Positions 5,990 to 13,855 are shown, counted from the first letter of the stretch. The stretch is 20,315 nt of DNA from a virus (IMGVR_UViG_3300032265_002548:1-20315), one strand, 5' to 3'. Numbers and translations: made by a program. The notes: generated by a model not told the origin, from the letters alone.

Positions 5990-6192
5990 TTCAAAACTCC
6001 AAAAAGTAGGATAAGGACAATGAACCCATTGACTGTGATCAGAGCCTTATCCTTCATTACAAAAGCAGCGTATCCCCAGATACCTGCACCGACAATCGAC
6101 AGAAGAAGATCTGCCGTATGTAAATCAAATGCTCGACACGTGGCTGCAGCAATTACGCAACCAGTGCCGATCCATTTTAAAATTTCAAACAT
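5986..6192 (-). CDS. Small multi-span membrane protein (68 aa, DUF6552-like)
   Basis: The frame can be extended upstream to 6264, but that would overlap the 57-aa gene by most of its 3' half. The ATG at 6192-6190, two bases after that gene's stop and ten bases after GGAAGG, gives MFEILKWIGTGCVIAAATCR..., 68 aa. Two to three hydrophobic segments are visible (about 5-19, 28-44 and 50-66) separated by FDLHTAD and KDKAL. The pattern resembles small membrane proteins in alphaproteobacteria and their phages that I recall as DUF6552; this is from memory and uncertain. It is coupled to the following 69-aa membrane protein, suggesting the two work together (inference). Confidence 0.62.
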   Translation of the reverse strand: MFEILKWIGTGCVIAAATCRAFDLHTADLLLSIVGAGIWGYAAFVMKDKALITVNGFIVLILLFGVLK

Positions 6193-6194
6193 TC

Positions 6195-6368
6195 TTAGTA
6201 TGCCTTCCAGCCAGAGATTGGCGAATAGGTAAAGATCAACGATCCATCGCGCAGAACAGTGCACTCAAGACCAGAAGCCTCAGCGTTAACCTGAGCGATA
6301 TCAACACTTTCGCCCGTATACACCGTGGTTCCAAAGTTAGTCAAAACAGTCTGGTAGATCTCAGTCAT
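6195..6368 (-). CDS. Small 57-aa hypothetical protein
   Basis: The ATG at 6368-6366 has an excellent AGGAG ribosome-binding site six bases upstream and lies just downstream of a sigma70-like promoter (-10 at 6393-6398). The frame ends at TAA 6197-6195, two bases before the next gene. The product begins MTEIYQTVLTNFGTTVYTGE and ends FTYSPISGWKAY. It looks like a small beta-rich soluble domain with one Cys. No family is recognised. Promoter, ribosome-binding site and tight spacing make it a firm gene call despite its size. Confidence 0.75.
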   Translation of the reverse strand: MTEIYQTVLTNFGTTVYTGESVDIAQVNAEASGLECTVLRDGSLIFTYSPISGWKAY

Positions 6369-6392
6369 TTCTTTCTCCTCAGCTTATAAACC

Positions 6393-6421
6393 ACTATAAC
6401 CTAGTTTTTAAAATAAGTCAA
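6393..6421 (-). promoter_or_regulatory. Sigma70-like early promoter before the 57-aa gene
   Basis: On the minus strand, TTGACT (6421-6416), a 17-base spacer ending in CTAGGT, and TATAGT (6398-6393). The -35 box overlaps the stop codon of the SprT-like gene (6420-6418). It is nearly identical to the copies at 5748-5776 and 6901-6929. Confidence 0.87.
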
Positions 6422-6882
6422 GCACTTTTATGCTCGACCCATTTATGAAACAGACCGACCTCGCGCCCGAAGGCTTCGACCTCCCAAGGGCTGTCAAAAT
6501 ATTGGTGTTCCTTACCCTTGGGCTTCCAGATCTCGCCCATCCAACGGCTGGTCATTTTGAGACCACCACGAGTAGGAACCATAATTCCGCTTTGAAGCTG
6601 GTTCTTGGCGTACTGGCGGACATGGACCATCTCGTGACCGAGGGTCTTGATCATCTCATTGATGTCCTGCTTTTTGAGACCGATGGTGAACCAACGAGGG
6701 TTTCTGACACCGTCCTCGTTAATACACTCGCCATCAACGGGCGAGCGATTGCTGACCTCGATGTCGAGGGTGAGGCGGCGAACCATCCTAGGATCCATTA
6801 GCTGGGCTGCGAAAAAATTCGCCGCCTCGGTGAGCTCTGCCTTGAGCTTTTTGCTGGTGGTGCCTGTAATCGTGATGTTCAT
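6418..6882 (-). CDS. SprT-like zinc metallopeptidase
   Basis: A 154-aa protein with the zinc-peptidase motif HEMVH (83-87) in a helix of the form MIKTLGHEMVHVRQY. Downstream, SPWEVEAFGRE (131-141) offers Glu134 or Glu136 as the third metal ligand, the arrangement seen in SprT-like/gluzincin-type proteins. The N-terminal half (residues 1-70) is a mixed alpha/beta region with GVRNPRWFTIGL just before the catalytic helix. Similar small metallopeptidases occur in T4-like phages; their substrates are unknown. The start has AAGGAG six bases upstream, downstream of its own promoter. Two sampled 60-base rows of this gene are 52% GC (31/60 each) against 33% (20/60) for one sampled row of the virion operon, so its composition differs from the late genes. 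Confidence 0.82.
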   Translation of the reverse strand: MNITITGTTSKKLKAELTEAANFFAAQLMDPRMVRRLTLDIEVSNRSPVDGECINEDGVRNPRWFTIGLKKQDINEMIKTLGHEMVHVRQYAKNQLQSGIMVPTRGGLKMTSRWMGEIWKPKGKEHQYFDSPWEVEAFGREVGLFHKWVEHKSA

Positions 6883-6900
6883 ATCGATCTCCTTATTCTC

Positions 6901-6929
6901 ACTATAACCTAGTTTTGAAAAAAAAGCAA
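6901..6929 (-). promoter_or_regulatory. Sigma70-like early promoter before the SprT-like gene
   Basis: On the minus strand, TTGCTT (6929-6924), a 17-base spacer ending in CTAGGT, and TATAGT (6906-6901), followed by GAGAATAAGGAG, i.e. a very short leader with the ribosome-binding site. The -35 box starts three bases after the stop of the 43-aa gene. Confidence 0.85.
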
Positions 6930-6932
6930 GGA

Positions 6933-7064
6933 CTATTTTTCAAAATCAAAAGTTTTTGCACGTTTGAAGGATCCCTTGCCTTTTTTGGCAGGGACGACCT
7001 TGGGCTTGTTCACACGGAAACAAACTCGAGCGATCGGATTTCGGGGGGAAGGTATCTTTCTCAT
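6933..7064 (-). CDS. Small basic 43-aa protein (RNP-x-AR type)
   Basis: The ATG at 7064-7062 opens a 43-codon frame (MRKIPSPRNPIARVCFRVNK..., ending KTFDFEK). Fourteen residues are Lys or Arg. Very small basic phage proteins with an N-terminal RNP(I/V)A(R/K) motif are common in unrelated genomes; I recall some of them as DUF7230, but membership is not certain. There is no ribosome-binding site: the ATG lies six bases after the -10 box of the promoter at 7071-7099, so the mRNA probably starts at or within a base or two of the start codon. It is the first gene of the leftward block. Nucleic-acid or ribosome binding is plausible from charge only. Confidence 0.6.
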   Translation of the reverse strand: MRKIPSPRNPIARVCFRVNKPKVVPAKKGKGSFKRAKTFDFEK

Positions 7065-7070
7065 ATTTTC

Positions 7071-7099
7071 ACTTTACCCTAGTTTTGAAAATAAAGCAA
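7071..7099 (-). promoter_or_regulatory. Sigma70-like early promoter before the 43-aa gene
   Basis: On the minus strand, TTGCTT (7099-7094), a 17-base spacer ending in CTAGGG, and TAAAGT (7076-7071). It is the rightmost of the five copies and the entry point of the leftward block. Its -10 box is only six bases from the ATG at 7064. Confidence 0.8.
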
Positions 7100-7131
7100 G
7101 CGTTTTTTTAATCGCCAGTATGACCTCTGAA

Positions 7132-7166
7132 AGTTTCTTGCTGTATTTATATAAATAAAAGAAACT
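7132..7166. promoter_or_regulatory. Palindromic T4-type late promoter of the baseplate operon
   Basis: TATAAATA at 7150-7157, the T4 late-promoter consensus, lies 20 bases before the gene 25 start. It is the right half of a perfect 14-base palindrome (7144-7157), so the minus strand also reads TATAAATA (7151-7144). Outside it, AGTTTCTT (7132-7139) and AAGAAACT (7159-7166) form an 8-base inverted repeat. GGAGG (7169-7173) is the strong ribosome-binding site for gene 25. The rightward promoter is well supported; leftward activity is inference. Confidence 0.8.
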
Positions 7167-7177
7167 CCGGAGGATAC

Positions 7178-7585
7178 ATGGCGCAAGCATCACCGAAGCA
7201 GAAAGAGATTTATTTCTCAGATTTTCTGTTCGACTTTAAGAAAAATCCGCATACTCATGATCTTGTTCGCGTCACGAATGAGCAGTCTGTTATCAACTCT
7301 CTTAAGAAGATTATTAATACCAATCACTACGAAGTGCCATATGCTCCATTCTTTGGTGCTAATATTAGTCGTTATCTTTTTGAGCCATTTACATCAACAA
7401 CAGAATATCAAATTAAAACAGATATTAAGTTTGCTATTGAGCAATACGAGCCAAGAGTTGAGATTATCGATTTGGTTGTAAATGGTATGCCAGATGATAA
7501 CTCTATCAATATAACCCTTACTTTTTCCATTATAAATAATCCAGCGCCGATAACTATAACAACAACACTCATCAGGATTCGATAA
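7178..7585 (+). CDS. 25: Baseplate wedge protein gp25
   Basis: A 135-aa protein matching T4 gp25 (132 aa) and the related T6SS TssE (GPW/gp25 domain). Landmarks are an N-terminal FSDFLFDFKKNP, VTNEQSVINSLKKIINT (33-49), YEVPYAPFFGANI, LFEPF, and the conserved IEQYEPRVEI with the EPR motif that packs against gp6 and the first sheath ring. In T4, gp25 bridges the inner baseplate to the tail tube and sheath and is needed to start sheath assembly. It is first in the late operon, behind a TATAAATA promoter and a GGAGG site five bases from the ATG (GGAGG at 7169-7173). Its stop overlaps the next start as TAATG. Confidence 0.93.
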   Translation: MAQASPKQKEIYFSDFLFDFKKNPHTHDLVRVTNEQSVINSLKKIINTNHYEVPYAPFFGANISRYLFEPFTSTTEYQIKTDIKFAIEQYEPRVEIIDLVVNGMPDDNSINITLTFSIINNPAPITITTTLIRIR

Positions 7586-9345
7586 TGGCAAATAATACTC
7601 TTGCTGTAACCAATTTGGATTATACTGGACTCAAACAGAGTTTAGTCGCGTTCATGCGCAATTATCCACAGTTTAAAGATTATGACTTTGAGGGATCGAA
7701 TCTTAGCACTCTGATTGATCTGATGTCATACAATACATACATCAATTCATTTTACACCAACATGGCGATCAACGAAATGTTCCTTGATACAGCTGTGTTA
7801 AGAGACTCTGTTGTAAGTCATGCCAAAGATCTAAACTATCTGCCTCGCTCGGCACGGTCATCAGTTGGCTATATCGATATTCAGATCACTCCTAATGATA
7901 ATCCTCCATATATCGCTATTCCTGCAGGCACAAAGTTTCAAGGCACAGATGGAACTGGAGTCTACACATTCTCATCGGTTTCTAATACGATCATTACTCC
8001 TGTCAGTAACACTTATATCTCTGTAAATGTTGCTATTCAAGAGGGTGTTTCTCTGTCAGAAACATTCATCGTTAACAATGCCATTCAAGATCAAAGATAT
8101 ATGATCTCAAATCCAAACATCGACACAACCACACTTGTGGTAACTGTAACGAATGATCTTGGCACTGCAGAAACATGGAAATATTATCAGACTCTGTTTG
8201 ACGTAAAGACAACTACCAAGGCATATTTCCTACAGGCTACATCTGACAAATATGAAATTGTGTTTGGCGATGGTGTAACAGGTGCTGCACCTCTAAATGG
8301 TGCCCGAGTTGTTGCGAAATATGTTGCTGGCAATCTAGACAAACCAAATGGTATTACATCATACAAACCAGCAGGAACACTTAGTGGTTATGCAAGTGCT
8401 AGTATTACTCCGACATATTATTCTAATGGCTCGCCAAAAGCAGCCTCTGGTGGTATGTCCCCTGAAACAATCAAGTCTATTCGTTTAAATGCACCAAGAG
8501 CATATCAAACTCTAGAGCGTGCCATTACAGCTGAAGATTATCGCAATATTCTTTTTGCAGAATATACTGAAATTCGCGATATCTTTGTATATGGCGGTGA
8601 TCAGATCGATCCACCAGAATATGGAAGAGTATATATCGCTGTTGATCTGACAAATGCTGTTGGTCTTTCTAATCTCGAAAAAACTAAAATTCAATCATAC
8701 ATCTCCACAAGAGCACCAATGACAATCACACCAGTTGTTATTGAAGCAGATTATACTCTTGTTGGTATTAAATCTGCAGTCAATTTTAATCTTAATCAAT
8801 CAAGTCTTGCTGCGAGTGATGTGCAATCTAAAATAATTGCAGCCATGGAAACATATAATACTGCAAGTCTTCACAAATTTAACGCAAGATTCCGCTACAG
8901 TCAGCTGCTTGCTGCTATTGATGGCGCAGACACTGCTATTGTTGATAACGAAACTTCAACAACACTGATCAAGCATATGATTCCTACTGTAAATTCTAAC
9001 TTCTCAACAGCTCTGAAGTATCAGAATGGCATCAATCCAGGAAGCATCACTTCAACTGCCTTTACATATGGTGGGCTTGAGTGTTCTATTGTTGATGACA
9101 GCTACGGCAATCTGAAGATTAGCTCTACTGTAAACGGTGTCCAAACACCTCTTGTTATTATCGGCACAGTAAATTATACTACTGGTATTGTCAATATCGT
9201 TAATTTAAATGTATCCGCTTATGTTGGTAATTATATCTCTGTATATACAACACCAACTAACCATGACTTTAACTCTTCTCAAAATATTATTATGGAAATT
9301 GATTTTGATAACGTAGCAGTTACTGTCGAAGGAATTAGAATCTAA
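7585..9345 (+). CDS. 6: Baseplate wedge protein gp6 (baseplate J family)
   Basis: A 586-aa protein equivalent to T4 gp6 (660 aa), whose dimers form the continuous inner ring of the baseplate. The N-terminus (LDYTGLKQSLVAFMRNYPQF, GSNLSTLIDLMSYNTYINSFY, LRDSVVSHAKDLNYLPRSAR) is the typical gp6/baseplate-J opening. It is followed by beta-rich arms (YIAIPAGTKFQG), then the central conserved stretch APRAYQTLERAITAEDYR and VYGGDQIDPPEYGRVYIAVD, and the C-terminal dimer domain with ALKYQNGINPGSITS. Start and stop overlap the neighbouring genes by one base (TAATG), with AGGA or AAGGA upstream. A second TATAAATA (7531-7538) lies 47 bases upstream inside gene 25 and could add late transcription, but is unproven. 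Confidence 0.93.
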   Translation: MANNTLAVTNLDYTGLKQSLVAFMRNYPQFKDYDFEGSNLSTLIDLMSYNTYINSFYTNMAINEMFLDTAVLRDSVVSHAKDLNYLPRSARSSVGYIDIQITPNDNPPYIAIPAGTKFQGTDGTGVYTFSSVSNTIITPVSNTYISVNVAIQEGVSLSETFIVNNAIQDQRYMISNPNIDTTTLVVTVTNDLGTAETWKYYQTLFDVKTTTKAYFLQATSDKYEIVFGDGVTGAAPLNGARVVAKYVAGNLDKPNGITSYKPAGTLSGYASASITPTYYSNGSPKAASGGMSPETIKSIRLNAPRAYQTLERAITAEDYRNILFAEYTEIRDIFVYGGDQIDPPEYGRVYIAVDLTNAVGLSNLEKTKIQSYISTRAPMTITPVVIEADYTLVGIKSAVNFNLNQSSLAASDVQSKIIAAMETYNTASLHKFNARFRYSQLLAAIDGADTAIVDNETSTTLIKHMIPTVNSNFSTALKYQNGINPGSITSTAFTYGGLECSIVDDSYGNLKISSTVNGVQTPLVIIGTVNYTTGIVNIVNLNVSAYVGNYISVYTTPTNHDFNSSQNIIMEIDFDNVAVTVEGIRI

Positions 9346-12146
9346 TGGAATTTGACAAGTATATATCTAATCTTGTTGCCCAGCAGTTTCCCTCTTTCTA
9401 TCACGCAGAGGGAGACAATTTCATTGCATTCGTCAAAGCATATTACGAATGGATGGAACAGGAGGGATATACATTAAACGCAAGCAAGAGTCTGCTTGGC
9501 TATAAGGACATCGATAATACAATTGATGAATTCCTTGACAATTTCAAAAATGAATTTCTAACCAACTTCCCTGCCATTACTGCTGCAAACAAGCGTTTTA
9601 TGGTAAAGCACATCAAGGATTTCTATCAGGCAAAGGGCAGCGATCGCGGTATGAAACTGCTGTTTCGTCTGCTGTTTGATGATGATATTGAAATCTACGA
9701 TCCAGGAACAGATATCCTTCGCGCATCCGATGGTGTGTGGAGACTACCACGTTATATTGAAATTGAACACAATCTTAGATCAAGAACATTCATTAATCAG
9801 CAAATAACAGGTTCTAGATCTAATGCTACTGCATTCGTTGAGTCCGTTCATACCAAGGTGATCAATCAGAGATTGATTGATGTTATGACAATCAGTAATG
9901 TTGAAGGCAAATTTCTTTTTAATGAATTGGTTACAAATGATGGTGATCTGTTTAATGCGCCAAAGGTTATTGGTTCGTTAACAGCAATCAACGTCACAGA
10001 TGGTGGAGCCAACAATAAAATTGGTGATGTGTTCGAGGTATATGCATCAACTAATGGTAAAAGAGGTAAGGCGCGAATCACTGCTGTTGAAGATGGAACA
10101 GGAAGAGTTTCTTTCAATCTAGTTGATGGCGGAACTGGTTTCACAACTTCAGGCGATCGGGTACATATTTCAACTAAGGTTCTGAATACAACGAATCGAG
10201 TAGCATCATCAGGAACACCTGATTATACTATATATGACACCGTAAGTCAACCCCTAAATTCAATTTATTTTACTATATCCACACCTACAGTAACAAATAC
10301 TGCAACTTTATATCAGTCTCAGGTTGTTGGTTGGGCTGCTGGTAGTGTTGTTGCCAATGGCTTTATTGTTTCCACTTCAGCAGCAAACACTGTTATCATC
10401 AACGTCACAAATGGTGATTTTGCCACTGCCACATCGATCGGCACACCTGCTAATGCTGTGCTGTTTACTGGATACACCTCGACCAATGTGACTGCTTATG
10501 GTACGGTGACAGGATCGAATGGTAGTGCTGTTGGTCTACATAGCATAAACAACACATTTTATTCTAATGGTGCTATGATCACAAGTAGTGCCAATCTGGT
10601 TGCCAATGTAACTAGTATTTCCACAGGTGCTGGCGCTAACTTTCAGATTGGTTCTCTTTCTGATACTGAGGTTGTATATCTATTCACTGACTTTATTGGT
10701 GGTAACAACGTCAATTATGTACCATACTCAAGTATGATTGTTTCCGGAGGCAATTCTAATACTGGATTACTTCTTGGGACACAGAGCATTACTGCTAACA
10801 GTGGCACAAACCTTGTTACTGGTGTTGGTGGAACAGTGTTCTTAACTGAAATTTCTGTTGGTTCTGGTTTATACAAATATCCAGGAAACACATATCTTGG
10901 CACAGTTAACAACGTAATCAGCGACACAAGTCTTAGACTCGCGAACGTTGCCAAAGCAAACTGTGTTACATCTGCATTTTATTATAATGTAAATCAATAT
11001 GGATTTCCTAAGAATTATACAGCTGGGTATAATAGTATCATCAATGATGCTCTGACTTCTGGTCCATTTACAATCGGAACAATTGCTTCTCTCTCATCAA
11101 TTAACCCAGGAACTAACTATAATGTTAATCCGTTCGTTCTTGTCAGAAATGACTATATTGCTGGATTTGGTAGACGAAACGTCATCCTTCAGGTGCAGAA
11201 TCCTATAGGATTGTTTGCAGTTGGTGATACACTGACACAGTCGATACCAATAACACAGACTACTCTTACGTTTAATGCCAACACTGGTGCATTTACCAAT
11301 GGTGAAGGTATTACACAGATTCGTAGCGGAACAAATGCTTATGCTACGATTCTTAGTGTTGTGGGTGGCACAATTACATTGACTTCAGACAGAGGAACAT
11401 TCTATGGCAATACAGCTGGTGGCGGAGCTCTGGTTGGTATTACCTCAGGTGCATCCGCGAACTGCACAAGTGTTGGGACTGCAGCGTCAACATCAGTGTC
11501 AAAGGGAACTATTCTAAGTCTCCCGAACACAAGCATCATTGAGGTTAAGAGAAGCTCATTTAATGTTTCTTATCAAATAGGAAGCACAGTTACAGCATCA
11601 AGTGGCGGCACCGCTACAGTCTTAGATTCATATCAAAACACCACATCTCAGGCAATGGGTAATAACGCTATTGTTACTGATATTGTTACAACTGCTAGAG
11701 GTATCGCCACACAGCTAGAGATTATCAGCTCAGGATTTGGCCACCAGCCTAACGATACTATTCAGCTAAACAATGCCAATAATATCTTTGCGATTACTGG
11801 TAATGCAAATGTAACGAATCAGGGTATCGGTGAAGGATATTGGGAAAATACTCGTGGTATGCTCAATTCAAATAAATACATCTCTGATGGGGATTATTAT
11901 CAGTCGTTCTCATATGAAATTCAGTCGCGACTGTCAATAGATAAATATGCTGATATATTAAAACAATTGGCGCATGTCGTCGGAACAAAAATGTATGGTA
12001 AAGTGCTTATTGGATCTGCTAAAATTAAGTCATTCTCGTTATCTCCTGTGACGATTGAGTTTGTTACTAATCCAATATATACTAGAACTAATACGCTACT
12101 TGTTGACCGAGCTGGCAATGCGATCGAAGAAAGAGGACTTATTTAA
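9345..12146 (+). CDS. Large baseplate wedge / virion structural protein in the gene 7 position
   Basis: A 933-aa protein directly after gp6, as T4 gp7 (1032 aa) is. The N-terminal 135 residues (YHAEGDNFIAFVKAYYEWME, FYQAKGSDRGMKLLFRLLFDDDIEIYDPG, ILRASDGVWRL) and C-terminal ~110 residues (GEGYWENTRGMLNSNKYISD, IQSRLSIDKYADILKQLAHVV) resemble the structural protein following gp6 in marine T4-like phages. Between them lies a Gly/Thr/Asn-rich beta region (about 145-820) built of insert modules, for example residues 480-540 (SGTNLVTGVGGTVFLTEISV...) and FTNGEGITQIRSGTNAYATI (650-669). Sequence identity to T4 gp7 itself cannot be seen by eye, so the gp7 role is inferred from position, size and end conservation. 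Coupled to both neighbours by TAATG overlaps. Confidence 0.78.
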   Translation: MEFDKYISNLVAQQFPSFYHAEGDNFIAFVKAYYEWMEQEGYTLNASKSLLGYKDIDNTIDEFLDNFKNEFLTNFPAITAANKRFMVKHIKDFYQAKGSDRGMKLLFRLLFDDDIEIYDPGTDILRASDGVWRLPRYIEIEHNLRSRTFINQQITGSRSNATAFVESVHTKVINQRLIDVMTISNVEGKFLFNELVTNDGDLFNAPKVIGSLTAINVTDGGANNKIGDVFEVYASTNGKRGKARITAVEDGTGRVSFNLVDGGTGFTTSGDRVHISTKVLNTTNRVASSGTPDYTIYDTVSQPLNSIYFTISTPTVTNTATLYQSQVVGWAAGSVVANGFIVSTSAANTVIINVTNGDFATATSIGTPANAVLFTGYTSTNVTAYGTVTGSNGSAVGLHSINNTFYSNGAMITSSANLVANVTSISTGAGANFQIGSLSDTEVVYLFTDFIGGNNVNYVPYSSMIVSGGNSNTGLLLGTQSITANSGTNLVTGVGGTVFLTEISVGSGLYKYPGNTYLGTVNNVISDTSLRLANVAKANCVTSAFYYNVNQYGFPKNYTAGYNSIINDALTSGPFTIGTIASLSSINPGTNYNVNPFVLVRNDYIAGFGRRNVILQVQNPIGLFAVGDTLTQSIPITQTTLTFNANTGAFTNGEGITQIRSGTNAYATILSVVGGTITLTSDRGTFYGNTAGGGALVGITSGASANCTSVGTAASTSVSKGTILSLPNTSIIEVKRSSFNVSYQIGSTVTASSGGTATVLDSYQNTTSQAMGNNAIVTDIVTTARGIATQLEIISSGFGHQPNDTIQLNNANNIFAITGNANVTNQGIGEGYWENTRGMLNSNKYISDGDYYQSFSYEIQSRLSIDKYADILKQLAHVVGTKMYGKVLIGSAKIKSFSLSPVTIEFVTNPIYTRTNTLLVDRAGNAIEERGLI

Positions 12147-13852
12147 TGGCTAATACTTTCATTTACCAGATGACAGACACTTGGGCGAATGCTGCCCAAG
12201 AATTTGTCGCTATCAATATGAATGTTACTGATACTGCATCCACCGCAAACTCTGCGCTGTTAAATCTTGCAGTTGGTGGCGCGAACCAATTTACAGTGTA
12301 TAAAACAGGAGATGTTTTTGCTTCTGGTGGTCTTGGTGCCAATACAGTATATACGAACACCGTCAAGGACGGTATCATTATCGATTACGATCCAGTTTTG
12401 ACTACGGGTCGTATTATGGTTGGCGCAAACGATACCTTTGTTTTTTATTCAGGTAACTCTACTGCTGTTGGCGCAAACACTGTAATGATGACAATCAGCA
12501 ACACTGGTGTGACCTCAATGGGTAACACAAGTGCCAATGTGCAGCTCGGTGGTATTACGAGTGCTGGATATTCAGCAGTTGTTACTGGGTTAGGTAACTC
12601 GAACGCCTCCATCGCTATTATTGTTTCGAATGCTAACACAGGTGGTAATACCTCAGCTGACTTTGCTGCTTATGATGGTGGTGGACTATCAGGCGTAAAC
12701 TTCATTGACATGGGTATTTCTGGCAACACATGGTCAAATGCATCATGGACTATTGGTGGTGCATCAGACGGATATCTATACACAGGTAATACTAACCTTT
12801 CTATTGGTACTGCTGGCGGCACGGGCTCAAATGGCTTTATTAACTTCTTCACCAACGGCACATTAATTGCAAACGAAAGAATGCGCATCACTCCAGGTGG
12901 TAACGTTGGTATTGCCAATACTGCACCTGATGCAACTTTTGCTGTTACTGGAACTGCTAATATTTCTGGTGCGGTTCGAATGGCGAGCACATTAACTGTA
13001 GCAAACACATTCACCCATACTAGTACAGCTGGTAACTACGGATCATCTACATCGGCTGCTACATATCAACTAGGTTATGGTGCTACTACGACTGGATTAT
13101 TAAAGACAATCAATCTTGGCACAGGTGGTGCTGCTGGTTCAACGACTAATGTTAATATCGGCTCAACACTTTCTAATACTTTCGTTACAATCAACGCCAA
13201 TACAGTATCTTATACTGGAGCACTTTCTGGTATTACTACACTAGCTGCTGGTAATACTACTATTGTTGGTATACTGGCAATCGGAACTACCGCTGCTAAC
13301 TCAATTGTCAATACAACTTCTCACAGTGTTGCTAATGCTACTGCATACAGCAACGTTGGTCTTGCCACAATTCAAACGACTGCTGGTCAGATTATGGTTG
13401 GAAACCTTGCAACTACCAATGCTGTTGTTAATACTTCTGGTATGTTTGCTTTCGGTAACTCTATTAACTATATTGCTGAAACCACAGCCAATGCTACAGT
13501 TCTTGCTGGTAATGCCACTGTTTATTCGGCAATCAATGCGACTTCAATTGTCACTTCTGGTAACACTCTGATTTTTGCAGGTGGTACAGCTGCAGCTCAG
13601 GCTGCTAATGGTTGGTCTATTCTTCCTAACGGTATGAAGGCGAACTGGGGATGGATTGCTGCGAACACTACAGCTGCTAACGCAACCTTTACCAGTGCCT
13701 TTACTACAGCTTGTCTTCATGTATTCTTGACTCCAGTAAGTGCTACTGCTACTGGTCCATATTTGATTCAGCCAGCGAATACTACAGTTGCTCCTATCAG
13801 AACAACTTCAACTACTTCTGCTAACGTCGCCTACTATGCAATAGGATATTAA
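12146..13852 (+). CDS. Tail fibre protein with gp53-like C-terminal tip
   Basis: A 568-aa protein of fibre design. The N-terminus (YQMTDTWANAAQEFVAINMN, then LLNLAVGGANQFTVYKTGDVFASG) is the attachment and strand-repeat opening found in marine phage fibre-like proteins. The middle contains NERMRITPGGNVGIANTAP (243-261), the common fibre motif of the type RI..(G/S)GNVGI, followed by long Ala/Thr/Asn-rich low-complexity repeats (about 262-480) likely forming a trimeric beta shaft. The last ~80 residues (ANGWSILPNGMKANWGWIAA, ATFTSAFTTACLHVFLTP) match the gp53-like fibre C-terminal domain, a probable receptor-binding tip. No chaperone gene follows in this window. It lies between the gp7-position and gp8 genes, whereas T4's long-fibre genes are elsewhere. 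Host recognition is the likely job. Confidence 0.82.
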   Translation: MANTFIYQMTDTWANAAQEFVAINMNVTDTASTANSALLNLAVGGANQFTVYKTGDVFASGGLGANTVYTNTVKDGIIIDYDPVLTTGRIMVGANDTFVFYSGNSTAVGANTVMMTISNTGVTSMGNTSANVQLGGITSAGYSAVVTGLGNSNASIAIIVSNANTGGNTSADFAAYDGGGLSGVNFIDMGISGNTWSNASWTIGGASDGYLYTGNTNLSIGTAGGTGSNGFINFFTNGTLIANERMRITPGGNVGIANTAPDATFAVTGTANISGAVRMASTLTVANTFTHTSTAGNYGSSTSAATYQLGYGATTTGLLKTINLGTGGAAGSTTNVNIGSTLSNTFVTINANTVSYTGALSGITTLAAGNTTIVGILAIGTTAANSIVNTTSHSVANATAYSNVGLATIQTTAGQIMVGNLATTNAVVNTSGMFAFGNSINYIAETTANATVLAGNATVYSAINATSIVTSGNTLIFAGGTAAAQAANGWSILPNGMKANWGWIAANTTAANATFTSAFTTACLHVFLTPVSATATGPYLIQPANTTVAPIRTTSTTSANVAYYAIGY

Positions 13853-13855
13853 TAC

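Noticed and set aside
6193-6264. N-terminal extension of the 68-aa membrane protein
   Set aside because: It overlaps most of the last third of the 57-aa gene and lacks a ribosome-binding site; the ATG at 6192 fits the gene spacing.
12163-13014. Open frames on the minus strand opposite the tail fibre gene
   Set aside because: They are shadows of the Ala/Thr/Asn-rich repeats; low-complexity translations without start signals.
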